Source: DASQPR01 sp963836785
GTDB taxonomy: Bacteria > Actinomycetota > Actinomycetes > Mycobacteriales > Micromonosporaceae
Direction of reading: 5' to 3'
Length of the DNA: 64,000 bases
NCBI GenBank assembly: GCA_963836785.1
Contig: CAWIKW010000006.1
Coordinates: forward strand, 186,001-250,000
Each line of letters starts with the position of its first letter. Position 1 is the first letter of the stretch. Position numbers and translations under genes: made by a program. Shown here one piece after another: positions 16,468 to 25,036 of this stretch. Under the pieces are notes generated by a model, which saw only the letters and a program-made list of their open reading frames with translations, had not been told where the DNA came from and did no database searches.

Positions 16468-17237
16468 GCCTTCGACACTATCCGGTCGACCGGCGTGTCG
16501 CCTCCGCGGACCGCGGCACCGTCTGCCGCGGCCGGACCGTCGGCGCCGGCACCGCCACCGACCTCGGCATCCGAGGCCGTCTTGCGGCTGCGCCGGCCAC
16601 GCCGTTTGGGCGGTTTCAACCCGGCCAGGTCGCCGCCGACATCGTTGAGCCGCAGGAGAAAGGGCCGAAGCGGGGTGTAGCGGATCGCGGTGAGCGACGC
16701 CGGGTCGACCGACAGCCGCTGGAAGAGGTCGAGGTGCAGGCCCATGGCGTCGGCGACAATGGCCTTGATCACATCGCCGTGGCTGCACGCCAGGACGATC
16801 GCCTCAGGGCCGTACGCCTCGGTGGCACGCGCGTCGGCCTCCCGGACGGCGGCGATCGCCCGGGCCGACATCGACGCCATCGACTCCCCGCCGGGGAACG
16901 TCGCCGCCGATGGATGCGCCTGAACGACCTGCCACAACGGTTGCTTGGCCAGCGTCTTCAACGGTTGACCGGACCAGTCGCCGTAGTCGCACTCGACCAG
17001 TCTCGGCTCGTCGACCGGGGTGACGCCCGGCAGCGCCGCGGCGATCGTCTGCCGGCAGCGGATGAGCGGGCTGGTGACCGCCAGATTCGGCACGAGGCCG
17101 GCCGCGCTCAACCGGACGCCGACGGCGGCCGCCTGGGCCCGACCGACGTCGTCCAGCTCGGTCGGAAGGTGCCCGGCGAGTGTGCCGCCCGCGTTGGACG
17201 TGGTACGGCCGTGCCGGAGCAGAAGGACGGTGGCCAC
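16464..17237 (-). CDS. Histidine phosphatase family protein (MSMEG_4193-type putative phosphomutase)
   Basis: 257 residues. The catalytic RHG motif (LLLRHGRTTSNAGG, His9) is at the N-terminus, with the second histidine in LACSHGDVIKAIVAD and an acidic-loop Glu in VECDYGDWSG. This is the histidine phosphatase superfamily; the named actinobacterial subfamily is MSMEG_4193 (Rv2135c-like). The C-terminal 45 residues are basic then Ala/Gly-rich and look disordered. It heads the trio with DUF3090 and SCO1664 and overlaps DUF3090 by 4 bp. Confidence 0.9.
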   Translation of the reverse strand: MATVLLLRHGRTTSNAGGTLAGHLPTELDDVGRAQAAAVGVRLSAAGLVPNLAVTSPLIRCRQTIAAALPGVTPVDEPRLVECDYGDWSGQPLKTLAKQPLWQVVQAHPSAATFPGGESMASMSARAIAAVREADARATEAYGPEAIVLACSHGDVIKAIVADAMGLHLDLFQRLSVDPASLTAIRYTPLRPFLLRLNDVGGDLAGLKPPKRRGRRSRKTASDAEVGGGAGADGPAAADGAAVRGGDTPVDRIVSKA

Positions 17238-17327
17238 GGGTGCCTACGTTACTTCGATGATCGCGCCGGCCACAGCGCGGTCATAAATTGCGCCGAACCC
17301 AGCGGTCACGGACTCGGCGGTCGCCGC

Positions 17328-18173
17328 CTACGACGACAGGGACGTCCCGCCGACCACGAGGGCGGCGATGATGACGATGCCCAACGTGATGCGGTACGGC
17401 ACGAACCAGACGATCGAATGGTGCGCGACGAACCGCAGGAGCCATGCGATCGAGATGTACCCGACGACGAAGCTCACGATCAGCCCGACGATCGTCGCCG
17501 ACCAACCGACCGTGTCGGAGATCTGGTGGCTCTCGCTGATCGCTTCGAGACCGCCCGCGGCGGCGAGCGCCGGGATGCCGAGCAGGAACGACATACGGGT
17601 GGCCGTGACCCGGTCGATGTCGCGGAGCAGGCCGCCACTGATCGTGGCGCCCGACCGCGATACGCCGGGGATCAGCGAGAACACCTGGAAGATACCCAGG
17701 AACACGGCGTCGCCGTTGCGCAGCGAATTCTCATGGCGCGTCTGGGTCGCGGCGTGCTCGGCAAAGACCATCACCGCGCTCCACCCGATCAGGCCGAACG
17801 CCACCACCCAGAGGCTACGCAGGTCGTTTTCGATGAAGTGTTTCAGCGCGAGGCCGACGACGGCGATCGGGATCGTGCCGATGATGACGAACATCGCGAG
17901 CCGCCAGTCCGGTTCCTGCCGGGCCTCCGCGCTGAACAGCCCGAGCAGGAAGCCACGGATGATGCGCCAGATATCCCGCCAGAAGTAGATGATCGCCGCG
18001 ATGATCGCGCCGACCTGGATGATTGCCGTGAACGCGGTCGGCCCCGGACCGGAGATGTCCATGTGCAACAGCTTCTCGGCGATCGTCAGGTGACCCGTCG
18101 AGCTCACCGGCAGGAACTCGGTGAGCCCCTCGACGACGCCGAGAACGATCGCCTTCCACAGTTCGAGTGGCAC
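17328..18173 (-). CDS. uppP: Undecaprenyl-diphosphatase UppP (BacA)
   Basis: 281 residues, about eight membrane segments. Both BacA active-site blocks are present: EGLTEFLPVSSTGHL (about 15-29) with the catalytic Glu/Ser residues, and LIPGVSRSGATISGG with the essential Arg. It dephosphorylates undecaprenyl pyrophosphate to recycle the lipid carrier for peptidoglycan, and overexpression gives bacitracin resistance in other species. GTG start; it begins 3 bp after the LLM oxidoreductase stop. The order uppP, phosphatase, DUF3090, SCO1664 is conserved in actinobacteria. Confidence 0.95.
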   Translation of the reverse strand: MPLELWKAIVLGVVEGLTEFLPVSSTGHLTIAEKLLHMDISGPGPTAFTAIIQVGAIIAAIIYFWRDIWRIIRGFLLGLFSAEARQEPDWRLAMFVIIGTIPIAVVGLALKHFIENDLRSLWVVAFGLIGWSAVMVFAEHAATQTRHENSLRNGDAVFLGIFQVFSLIPGVSRSGATISGGLLRDIDRVTATRMSFLLGIPALAAAGGLEAISESHQISDTVGWSATIVGLIVSFVVGYISIAWLLRFVAHHSIVWFVPYRITLGIVIIAALVVGGTSLSS

Positions 18174-18176
18174 TAA

Positions 18177-19229
18177 CTACTCCCCAATTCCGGACTTGTC
18201 GAGTGCAACGGCTGCGGCCCGCAGCGTACGGATGCCGTCATCGACGTCGCCGACGAACAGCGACACGTTCAGGGTGGTGACGCCCGCGGCGGCGTAGTCG
18301 CGCAGGCGATCGGCGATCCGGTCGACCGAGCCGAGCAGGCTCGTGCGGTCGATGAATTCCATGGGTACGGCCGCGGCCGCCTCCTCGCGCCGCTTGGCGA
18401 GGTAGTGGTCCTGGATCTCGTTCGCGGCTTCGCCGTAGCCCATGCGGGTCGCGAGCGCATGGTAGAAGTTCTTGTCCCGGCTGCCCATGCCGCCGATGTA
18501 GAGCGCGGCATACCAGCGCACGAGCGCGGCGCACGTGTCGACGTCGTCGCCGATGACCAGCGGCGCGGTCGGCACGACGTCGAAGCCGTCGAGCGTCTTG
18601 CCGGCGCGGGCGCGGCCGGCCGCGATCGAACCGAGCAGCTCGCCGGCGAACTCGGGGGCGAAGAAGATGGCGAGCCACCCGTCGGCGATCTCGCCAGCCA
18701 GCTCGAGATTGCGGGGACCGACCGCGGCCAGATAGATCGGGATGTGGTCGCGCACCGGGTGCAGCGTGAGCCGCAGCGCCTTGCCGGGGCCGTCCGGCAA
18801 TGGGAGCCGATAGTGCTTCCCGTCGTACGACACCGGTTCGCGCGCGAGTGCCATCCGTACGATGTCGACGTATTCGCGGGTACGCGCGAGCGGCTGGGCG
18901 AACCGTACGCCGTGCCAGCCCTCGGAGACCTGGGGACCCGAGACGCCGAGGCCGAGCCGGAACCGGCCACCACTGAACGCGTCGATGGTGGCGGCCGTCA
19001 TCGCGGTCATCGCCGGCGTACGGGCCGGGATCTGCATCACGGCCGCGCCGACGTCGATGCGCTGCGTCTGCCCGGCGATCCACGCGAGCATCGACGGTGA
19101 GTCCGAACCGTACGCCTCGGCCGTCCACACCACCGCGAAGCCCAGCCGGTCGGCTTCCTGGGCGAGTGCGAGATGGTCGGCTGGCGTCGTCCACGCGGCC
19201 TGATAGCCGAGGTTCAGTCCGAGACGCAT
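18177..19229 (-). CDS. LLM class F420-dependent oxidoreductase
   Basis: 350 residues, TIM-barrel luciferase-like protein. Typical blocks: LGYQAAWTTPADHLALAQEADRLGF near the start, RIDVGAAVMQIPARTPAMTAM, FRLGLGVSGPQVSEGWHG and PIYLAAVGPRNLELAGEIADGW. Proteins of this class in actinobacteria mostly use F420 rather than FMN. The substrate is unknown. ATG 19229. It is the first gene of the leftward cluster running to chrA and is divergent from an aldo/keto reductase across 183 bp that contain a dispersed-repeat copy. Confidence 0.9.
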   Translation of the reverse strand: MRLGLNLGYQAAWTTPADHLALAQEADRLGFAVVWTAEAYGSDSPSMLAWIAGQTQRIDVGAAVMQIPARTPAMTAMTAATIDAFSGGRFRLGLGVSGPQVSEGWHGVRFAQPLARTREYVDIVRMALAREPVSYDGKHYRLPLPDGPGKALRLTLHPVRDHIPIYLAAVGPRNLELAGEIADGWLAIFFAPEFAGELLGSIAAGRARAGKTLDGFDVVPTAPLVIGDDVDTCAALVRWYAALYIGGMGSRDKNFYHALATRMGYGEAANEIQDHYLAKRREEAAAAVPMEFIDRTSLLGSVDRIADRLRDYAAAGVTTLNVSLFVGDVDDGIRTLRAAAVALDKSGIGE

Positions 19230-19290
19230 CGTCGCATCCTGCCCTTCCTTGTGCGGCGCACAGCCGCATACCCAGGCGCATGCCGTCGGA

Positions 19291-19316
19291 GCCTCGCGGC
19301 TGCGCTACGCGTCGCC
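19291..19316 (-). repeat. Dispersed GATGCGTAG...CGAGGC repeat, copy 2
   Basis: The minus strand reads GGCGACGCGTAGCGCAGC then CGCGAGGC, with one base change from the consensus (GACGCG for GATGCG). It lies in the divergent promoter region between the LLM and aldo/keto reductase genes, 62 bp upstream of the LLM start. Confidence 0.65.
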
Positions 19317-19412
19317 ATGTGAGCCCGGCGCGCGGCGGTCGCATCAGGGTAGCGGCCGAATCGCGGCACGCCTCCCCCGGCCGAGCCGAATGCACGGGTA
19401 ATTTCATGGGCC

Positions 19413-20384
19413 ATGCAGCAGCGTCCGCTCGGCCGCGCCGGACTTCTCGTCTCGCGATTCGCGCTGGGCACCATGACCTGGGGGGCGGACACCGACCCGG
19501 AGGACGCTGCCGCGCAGCTCAAGACGTACGTCGAGGTCGGCGGGAACCTCATCGACACCGCCGACGTCTACGGCGACGGCCTGGCCGAGGAGGTGATCGG
19601 CGGGCTGTTGGACAACCTCGTGCCGCGCGACGACGTACTGATCGCGACGAAGGCCGGCCTACGTCCGGGCATGGAACGGCGCCACGACACGTCGCGCGGT
19701 CACATCCTCCGGGCGCTCGACGCGAGCCTGCGCCGGCTCGGCACCGATCACGTCGACGTCTGGCAGGTGCACGGATTCGACACCGACACCCCACTCGACG
19801 AGACACTGTCCGCGCTGGACTACGCGGTCACGTCCGGCCGGGTCCGATACGTCGGCGTGTCGAACTTCTCCGGCTGGCAGACGGCACAGGCCGCGACCTG
19901 GCAGACCGCGTGGCCGGGACGCGCGCCCATCGTCTCCGTACAGGTGGAGTATTCGCTGGTCGAGCGCGGAATCGAGCGGGAGGTGATCCCGGCCTGCGCG
20001 GCGTTCGGGCTGGGCGTGCTGCCGTGGTCGCCGCTCGGCCGCGGCGTGCTCACCGGCAAATACCGCAACGGGCGGCCGGCCGACTCGCGTGGCGCCTCGC
20101 CACACTTCGAACGGTTCGTCGCGCCCTACCTGGATCCACGCTGCTCGGCGATCGTCGAGTCGGTGGTCACGGCTGCGGCCGGACTCGGCGTGTCGCCGGT
20201 CGAGGTGGCGCTGGCCTGGGTACGGGACCGGCCCGGGGTCGTGGCGCCGGTGCTCGGCGCCCGTACCGTGGGCCAACTGCTCGCGGCCCTGCAGACGGAG
20301 GACATCGCGTTGCCGGCGGAGATCAGTCGGGCTCTGGACGACGTCTCGTCGATCGGCGTGGGCTACCCCGAACGCCAAGGATGA
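19413..20384 (+). CDS. Aldo/keto reductase
   Basis: 323 residues. The catalytic tetrad of the AKR superfamily is visible: Asp48 and Tyr53 (NLIDTADVYG), Lys80 (IATKAG) and His120 (VDVWQVHGFD). The NADPH-binding end carries PWSPLGRGVLTGKYRNG and VLGARTVGQL. AKR subfamily with loops like the YajO/Kv-beta group; the carbonyl substrate is unknown. Single gene, convergent with DUF5703. Confidence 0.92.
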   Translation: MQQRPLGRAGLLVSRFALGTMTWGADTDPEDAAAQLKTYVEVGGNLIDTADVYGDGLAEEVIGGLLDNLVPRDDVLIATKAGLRPGMERRHDTSRGHILRALDASLRRLGTDHVDVWQVHGFDTDTPLDETLSALDYAVTSGRVRYVGVSNFSGWQTAQAATWQTAWPGRAPIVSVQVEYSLVERGIEREVIPACAAFGLGVLPWSPLGRGVLTGKYRNGRPADSRGASPHFERFVAPYLDPRCSAIVESVVTAAAGLGVSPVEVALAWVRDRPGVVAPVLGARTVGQLLAALQTEDIALPAEISRALDDVSSIGVGYPERQG

Positions 20385-20511
20385 CGGTCAAGGCCTGAGG
20401 CCGACACAACGGTCACACGGCTGAATAATGACGCGGCACGGGACACGCGTCGGGGCGCTGGCCGGACCCGCCGTCGACGGCCAGTGGATCATGGAAGTCG
20501 GAAAAGTGCTG

Positions 20512-20703
20512 CTACCAGGCCACGCCGGGCAGCGGCCGGCTGGACTGCCGCCGCCGGAGCAGAACCTGGCGTGTGCCGTCACGAAGGAGTTTGACCTTGG
20601 CCAGCTCCCAGTCGGAGAACTCGGCGGCGATGGTGAGCTGCGCCGCCGCGGCGGCCCGATCGATGTTGCTGGGTATCCGCAGCGGCGCGTATTCGTAGTC
20701 CAT
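20512..20703 (-). CDS. DUF5703 family small protein
   Basis: 63 residues from ATG 20703: MDYEYAPLRIPSNIDRAAAA ... EFSDWELAKVKLLRDGTRQVLLRRR. This matches the small actinobacterial DUF5703 pattern (xYEYRxLRxP...GDWELxRxRxxPDGxRxVxLRR). It typically lies beside an M20 peptidase gene, as here at 21719-23059. Function unknown. In-frame GTGs at 20706 and 20721 would add one or six residues. Confidence 0.82.
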   Translation of the reverse strand: MDYEYAPLRIPSNIDRAAAAAQLTIAAEFSDWELAKVKLLRDGTRQVLLRRRQSSRPLPGVAW

Positions 20704-20779
20704 CACGCTATGGTGCGCCACGGCCGACGCTTATTCCATCCAAAGCCGCCACGAGTTCGCCGCCAGAAATTCGTCGCCG

Positions 20780-20952
20780 GGACGCTCCACGTTCGCCGAT
20801 CGTCGGGGTGACCTCGACCCCGCAACGCTAGAGCCGCCTGAACGCTTCGCATTCGCCGACCGAAGTAACCTCCACCCGGCAACGCTAGAGCCGCCTGAAC
20901 GCTTCGCCCTCGCCGACCGAAGTAACCTCCACCCGCCAACGCTAGAGCCGCC
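20780..20952. repeat. 57-bp tandem repeat array, about 3 units
   Basis: Units beginning CAACGCTAGAGCCGCC start at 20823, 20880 and 20937 (period 57). A diverged partial unit covers 20780-20822. The two full units differ by only a few bases (CATT versus CCCT, CCGG versus CCGC). The array lies between DUF5703 and the acidic hypothetical gene. 57 bp is a multiple of three and the minus frames stay open (19-residue units), but nothing suggests translation. There are no spacers, so it is not CRISPR. Confidence 0.85.
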
Positions 20953-20965
20953 AGCGGCGGCGGAA

Positions 20966-21619
20966 CTACTCGTCCTCGTCGTCGTCGAGGTCGACGAACG
21001 GCTGCTCATCGAGGCGACCGATCAGCCGATCGGGCGAACCGAGGGCGAAGGGGCCGGCGCCGTCGGTGTCGGCAAAGGCACCGAGATCCAACGGTGCGTC
21101 GGCCTCGACCACGGCGACCAACCCGTCCAGTGGCTCGAGTTCGGGCAGATCGAGCGCGGCCAGTGAACCGTCGCCGGACTGGAGCAACTCCAGCACCGCC
21201 TCACCGACGGACTCGACCGGTTCGTCGGCGCCCTCGTCCCCGTTCATCGCGTCGAAGCGGGCCGACTGCGCCGCCTTCAACAATGCCGAGACGCTCGGCA
21301 CGCGATAGTCGCGCCGCTGCCGTACGGAGATCACCTGGGGGTACGGGTCCTCGGCGGCAACAAGATCGGCCATCTCGCCGATCTTCTCGTCCGCGAGATC
21401 CGGGTCGATGGCGTCGACGTCCCACGGCGTGACCTCGCCGAACGCCTCGAGGAGCGCATCGTCGTACGCGTACGAGGCGTTGTTGAGGTCGACGTACGCC
21501 TTCCAGACGCCGTCGTCGTCGACGCGGCCGTCGGCGGTCTTTACCGCGGCCAGATGGGCACGCGCGGCAGTGATCACGCTCTCCAGCGCCGCGTCGAGGT
21601 GTGCGTGGTCGTCAGTCAT
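20966..21619 (-). CDS. Conserved hypothetical acidic protein
   Basis: 217 residues from ATG 21619 (MTDDHAHLDAALESVITAAR). The N-terminal helical part contains DDDGVWKAYVDLNNASYAYDDALLEAFGEVTPWDV; the central part has DPYPQVISVRQRRDYRV; the C-terminal half is acidic and ends DLDDDEDE. Similar acidic proteins occur near M20 peptidases in actinobacteria, but I cannot name the family. The 57-bp repeat array starts 13 bp after its stop. Confidence 0.75.
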   Translation of the reverse strand: MTDDHAHLDAALESVITAARAHLAAVKTADGRVDDDGVWKAYVDLNNASYAYDDALLEAFGEVTPWDVDAIDPDLADEKIGEMADLVAAEDPYPQVISVRQRRDYRVPSVSALLKAAQSARFDAMNGDEGADEPVESVGEAVLELLQSGDGSLAALDLPELEPLDGLVAVVEADAPLDLGAFADTDGAGPFALGSPDRLIGRLDEQPFVDLDDDEDE

Positions 21620-21718
21620 GTCGGCCCTACCGTCCCAATCGTCCCGTATGCAACACCCACGCCGGACCGTGCCGGCCGGCACCTGTTCGGCCCCGATCGG
21701 CCGGCCCCAACCGGCGTC

Positions 21719-23059
21719 TCACGCCTGGCTGAGGAAACGATCGAGCACCCGCACGCCGAACTTTAGACCTTCCACGGGCACCCGCTCGTCGACCCCGTGG
21801 AACAGGGAGGCGAAGTTCAGATCGGGCGGCAGACGCAGCGGCGAGAAGCCGAAGCAGCGCATGCCGAGCCTCATGAACGCCTTCGCGTCGGTGCCGCCGG
21901 ACAGCATGTACGGCACCGGCCGGGCGCCGGAATCCTCCGCCCGCAATGCCGCGGCCATCGCGTCGACGAGCGGACCATCGAACGTGGTCTCGACCGCCGG
22001 GTGGTGCTGCACGTAGGTCATCTCGATGTCCGGTCCGACCAGGTCGCGGAGCTCGGCCAGGAACGCCTCCGAGCGGCCGGGCAGCGTACGGCAGTCGACC
22101 GTGGCCGAGGCCGTACCGGGGATGACGTTGTGCTTGTATCCGGCGGTCAGGCCGGTCGGGTTGGCCGTGTCGCGGATCGTCGCACCGATCAGGTTCGCGA
22201 TCGGGCCGAGCTTCGCGATCGCGAGCTCCGGATCGTCGGGATCGAGGTCGATGCCGAGCACGTCAGAAATCTCGCGGAGGAAGTCCCGTACCGCCGGGGT
22301 GATCTGGATCGGGAACCGATGGCGCCCGACGCGCGCGACCGCCTCGGCCAGCGCGGTGACCGCGTTGTCGTCGGCCAGCATCGAGCCGTGCCCGGGGCGG
22401 CCCTTCGCCTGAAGGCGTAGCCAGTCGATGCCCTTCTCGGCCGTCTGGATCAGGTAGAGCCGCAGATCGGCCGTGACCGACACCGAGAAGCCGCCGACCT
22501 CGCCGACCGCCTCGGTGCAGCCCTCGAATAGCTCGGGATGGTTGTCCACGACGTAGTGCGCGCCGTATTCGCCGCCCGCCTCTTCGTCGGCGGTGAACGC
22601 GAGCACCAGGTCGCGCGGTGGCGTCACGCCGCGCCGGCGCCAGTCGCGGACCACGGCGAGCAGCATCGCGTCGAAGTCCTTCATGTCGATCGCGCCGCGA
22701 CCCCACAGGTACTCGTCGCCGTTCGCGTCCGCCTTGATCTCCCCGGCAAACGGGTCGACCGACCACTCGCTCGCGTCCGCCGGCACCACGTCGGTGTGTC
22801 CGTGGACCAGCAACGCGCCCCGCTGCGGATCGGCGCCGGCGAACCGCGCGACCACGCTGGTACGGCCGGGAGCCGACTCGACGACCGTCGGATCGAGTCC
22901 CACCTCCGACAGCTTGGCCGCGACGTACTCGGCCGCGTGGCGTTCGCCCTTGCTGGTGGTCGTGTCGCCGGTGTTCGTGGTGTCGATGCGCAGCAGGTCG
23001 CGGCAGATGTCGATGACCTCGGCGGTGGGGTCGGTCGCGGTCTCAGTCATGGTGTCCAT
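21719..23059 (-). CDS. M20 family metallopeptidase (DapE/ArgE/carboxypeptidase-like)
   Basis: About 446 residues. Dizinc M20 residues: His86-x-His88-x-Asp90 in LLVHGHTDVVPAD, Asp125 in GRGAIDMKDFDA, the general base Glu159-Glu160 in FTADEEAGGEYG, and the C-terminal FHGVDERVP histidine. The lid/dimerisation domain lies between. M. tuberculosis has an M20 gene (Rv2141c) near the matching position. It may act on N-acyl amino acids or dipeptides; DapE activity is not assured. ATG 23059 or ATG 23050 are both plausible starts. Preceded by DUF1684, 30 bp upstream. Confidence 0.9.
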   Translation of the reverse strand: MDTMTETATDPTAEVIDICRDLLRIDTTNTGDTTTSKGERHAAEYVAAKLSEVGLDPTVVESAPGRTSVVARFAGADPQRGALLVHGHTDVVPADASEWSVDPFAGEIKADANGDEYLWGRGAIDMKDFDAMLLAVVRDWRRRGVTPPRDLVLAFTADEEAGGEYGAHYVVDNHPELFEGCTEAVGEVGGFSVSVTADLRLYLIQTAEKGIDWLRLQAKGRPGHGSMLADDNAVTALAEAVARVGRHRFPIQITPAVRDFLREISDVLGIDLDPDDPELAIAKLGPIANLIGATIRDTANPTGLTAGYKHNVIPGTASATVDCRTLPGRSEAFLAELRDLVGPDIEMTYVQHHPAVETTFDGPLVDAMAAALRAEDSGARPVPYMLSGGTDAKAFMRLGMRCFGFSPLRLPPDLNFASLFHGVDERVPVEGLKFGVRVLDRFLSQA

Positions 23060-23089
23060 GTCTACCAGGTCGCTCGGACAGCTCACGGG

Positions 23090-23713
23090 CTACCACGGGT
23101 GGTAGGCGACCTCCCCGGCCCGGATCGGCTCGGCCAGCCGGTTTTCCAGCGGAGCGAGGGGGCAGGCCCACCGGTCGTCGTACGCGCACGACGGGTTGTA
23201 CGCGTAGTTGAAGTCGAGTCGTACGCGGTCCGGCGCCTCGATCACCACACCCCGGCCGAACGTGCCCTTGACCGTGTCGGTCAGGTACCGGCCCGCTCCG
23301 TACGTCTTCGGGCCGTCGAAGGTCTTCGCGGCCGTACCGTCGCGGACTGGCAGGAACAGGCCGCCGCCGTACGCCTTCAGCCAGAACAGGGTGAGCTCGC
23401 CCCACGGGGTATCCAGGATGCCCACGCGACGGTAGCGCAGCACGCCGTCCTCGCCGCCGCTGTCGATCTCCAACTCGTCGCCGTCGGTGGTCCCGGTGTC
23501 GACCGGATGCATCGCGACCGTCGCCCGGCCGTCATCCGACTCGGGAAAGTAGCGGAGACCGGTGAAACTCGCGCGCTCATCGGCCGGGATCGCCGACTGC
23601 GGATGCGTCCCGAACAGCTCGTCGCGGTGCCGTCGGAAGGTGACCAGGTCGGTGTCGGCGAGATACATCCGCGCGACCCGCTCGCGGTAATCGGCCAGCG
23701 TGGCAGCGTCCAT
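23090..23713 (-). CDS. DUF1684 domain-containing protein
   Basis: 207 residues. The diagnostic end of DUF1684 is clear: LDFNYAYNPSCAYDDRWACP followed by LAPLENRLAEPIRAGE. The start has YRERVARMYL and DELFGTHPQSAIP. Members are cytoplasmic proteins of unknown function found in many bacteria; the two conserved cysteines and YNPSCAY suggest a metal or catalytic site. Transcribed with the M20 peptidase (30 bp apart). Confidence 0.92.
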   Translation of the reverse strand: MDAATLADYRERVARMYLADTDLVTFRRHRDELFGTHPQSAIPADERASFTGLRYFPESDDGRATVAMHPVDTGTTDGDELEIDSGGEDGVLRYRRVGILDTPWGELTLFWLKAYGGGLFLPVRDGTAAKTFDGPKTYGAGRYLTDTVKGTFGRGVVIEAPDRVRLDFNYAYNPSCAYDDRWACPLAPLENRLAEPIRAGEVAYHPW

Positions 23714-23888
23714 TGTGGTGACCTCCCTGGTCGGAATCCCAGCGCTTCACGCGGCGCGGGCCTGCCGTGTACGGGGCAGCGCGGACCGACGCCGCAACCC
23801 ATAATGAGCGTCGCTCGTCGCCCGCCGGTCACAACGCCGTGGCCGGTGCCCCGGAGGCGTCGTTCTAGCGCAACGGAGTAATCGAATC

Positions 23889-24317
23889 ATGAACTACGCG
23901 GTCACGGAGTTGAACGACACCACGTTCAATCTGTACTCGGCGCTGCTCGCGATCAGCGGAATCCTACTGGCCGTCACCGCCGCGACCGGCTTCGGCGGAC
24001 GCAGCGTCGGCGCGCGCGTGCTGAACGCGATCTTCGCGGTTGCGTTCCTCGCCTATGCGGTCTATCTGCAGTTCATCTTCACCAGCGGCACGGTGTTCAT
24101 CTCGTACTACGTCTTCGTCGTCCCGATCCTGCTGATCGTCCAGGCGTTCCGCAACCGTACGGCGGCCAAGCAGCAAGCGGCGGCCGCGCAGGCGAGCGCG
24201 ATCGGCACGCCGTACGCGGGCCCGGCCACCGGTTACCCGAACGCCGCACCGGGCTACCCGGCGGCCCAGCCCGGCCCGGTCGCTCCGTCGCCGGACCCGA
24301 CCGAGCCGACGGCCTGA
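23889..24317 (+). CDS. Small membrane protein with Pro/Gly/Tyr-rich tail
   Basis: 142 residues: an N-terminal strand, then three predicted membrane helices (about 15-33, 43-70, 72-88), a basic junction (FRNRTAAKQQ) and a soluble tail of YP/GY repeats (TGYPNAAPGYPAAQPGP). Topology of this kind occurs in many actinobacterial small membrane proteins. No enzymatic motif. Monocistronic and convergent with the MarR gene across a strong terminator. Confidence 0.75.
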   Translation: MNYAVTELNDTTFNLYSALLAISGILLAVTAATGFGGRSVGARVLNAIFAVAFLAYAVYLQFIFTSGTVFISYYVFVVPILLIVQAFRNRTAAKQQAAAAQASAIGTPYAGPATGYPNAAPGYPAAQPGPVAPSPDPTEPTA

Positions 24318-24329
24318 TCGTTTTCGGCG

Positions 24330-24362
24330 GGTGGCCGCCCGGCCGGAGCTCGGGCGGCCACC
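24330..24362. terminator. Bidirectional terminator hairpin
   Basis: GGTGGCCGCCCG (24330-24341), 9-nt loop, CGGGCGGCCACC (24351-24362): a perfect 12-bp stem between convergent genes ending at 24317 and 24383. A TTTT run (24320-24324) precedes it, serving the minus direction. Confidence 0.75.
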
Positions 24363-24382
24363 ATCGTGTCTAGACCTCGGCT

Positions 24383-24826
24383 CTAGACCTCGGCGAGTTC
24401 GGCGCGTGCACGGGCGGTGATCAGGCTGAGCAGGCGACCCGCGGTCTGGAGATCCTCATCCGCCGCCCCACCGAACAACCGGCCGATTACGTCGTCGATC
24501 GCGGCGCGGGTCCGCGCATGACGGTCGCGACCGCGTTCGCTCAGCTCCAGGCGCTGCGCCGACCCGAGCGGTGTCCGCAGCAGATCCGACTCGATCAGCT
24601 CGGTCACCACCGCGGATGTCTCCCAGGCGTCGACCGCGAGCGCATCCGCCAGTTGCCCGGTCAGGCGCTCGCGATCGATCCAGTCCTCCGCGTTGGCGAT
24701 CATGGTAAGAGCGACCCATTGCGGAAACGTCCCGCCGGTCGTCGCGAGCACCCTGTTCATGAGCGCGCCGAGCGCGCGCTCGGTCGCTCCGATGATCTGC
24801 GGACTGAGTGTCGGACCCATCCCCAT
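24383..24826 (-). CDS. MarR family transcriptional regulator
   Basis: 147 residues from ATG 24826 (AAGGA 9 bp upstream). All-helical with a central winged helix: FPQWVALTMIAN, LTGQLADALAVDAWETSAVV (recognition region), LLRTPLGSAQRLELSERGRD (wing). The effector is not predictable. Three 13-bp palindromes of TTGGnnnnnCCAA form lie 15-68 bp upstream of its start, the expected layout for autorepression. Divergent from DUF1990 (start 25037). Confidence 0.85.
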   Translation of the reverse strand: MGMGPTLSPQIIGATERALGALMNRVLATTGGTFPQWVALTMIANAEDWIDRERLTGQLADALAVDAWETSAVVTELIESDLLRTPLGSAQRLELSERGRDRHARTRAAIDDVIGRLFGGAADEDLQTAGRLLSLITARARAELAEV

Positions 24827-24841
24827 GGCCAAGTCCTTCCG

Positions 24842-24894
24842 TTGGGTGGACCAATGTTGGCATAGCCAATGATAGGCAACGTTGGCAGCGCCAA
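24842..24894. promoter_or_regulatory. Cluster of three TTGG(N5)CCAA palindromes, likely MarR operators
   Basis: TTGGGTGGACCAA (24842-24854), TTGGCATAGCCAA (24857-24869) and TTGGCAGCGCCAA (24882-24894) lie in the MarR/DUF1990 divergent region. The last two are TTGGC-N3-GCCAA with perfect arms. Start-to-start spacing is 15 and 25 bp. MarR dimers bind dyads of this size; that this MarR binds them is inferred from position. Confidence 0.7.
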
Positions 24895-25036
24895 CAAATC
24901 GCCCAGACTCCCGTTCATGACAGTGACGGTCGGGCCCGCCGGACGAGCCGCTGGCGCCGCTGTCGTCGAGGGAGCAGGCTATGTTCGTGGGTCTGGTCCC
25001 TGGTTGGTGGTGGACCGAACCGGGAAGAGGTCCGAT

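Noticed and set aside
20780..20952. Possible CRISPR array
   Set aside because: Repeats are directly adjacent with no unique spacers and no cas genes are present.
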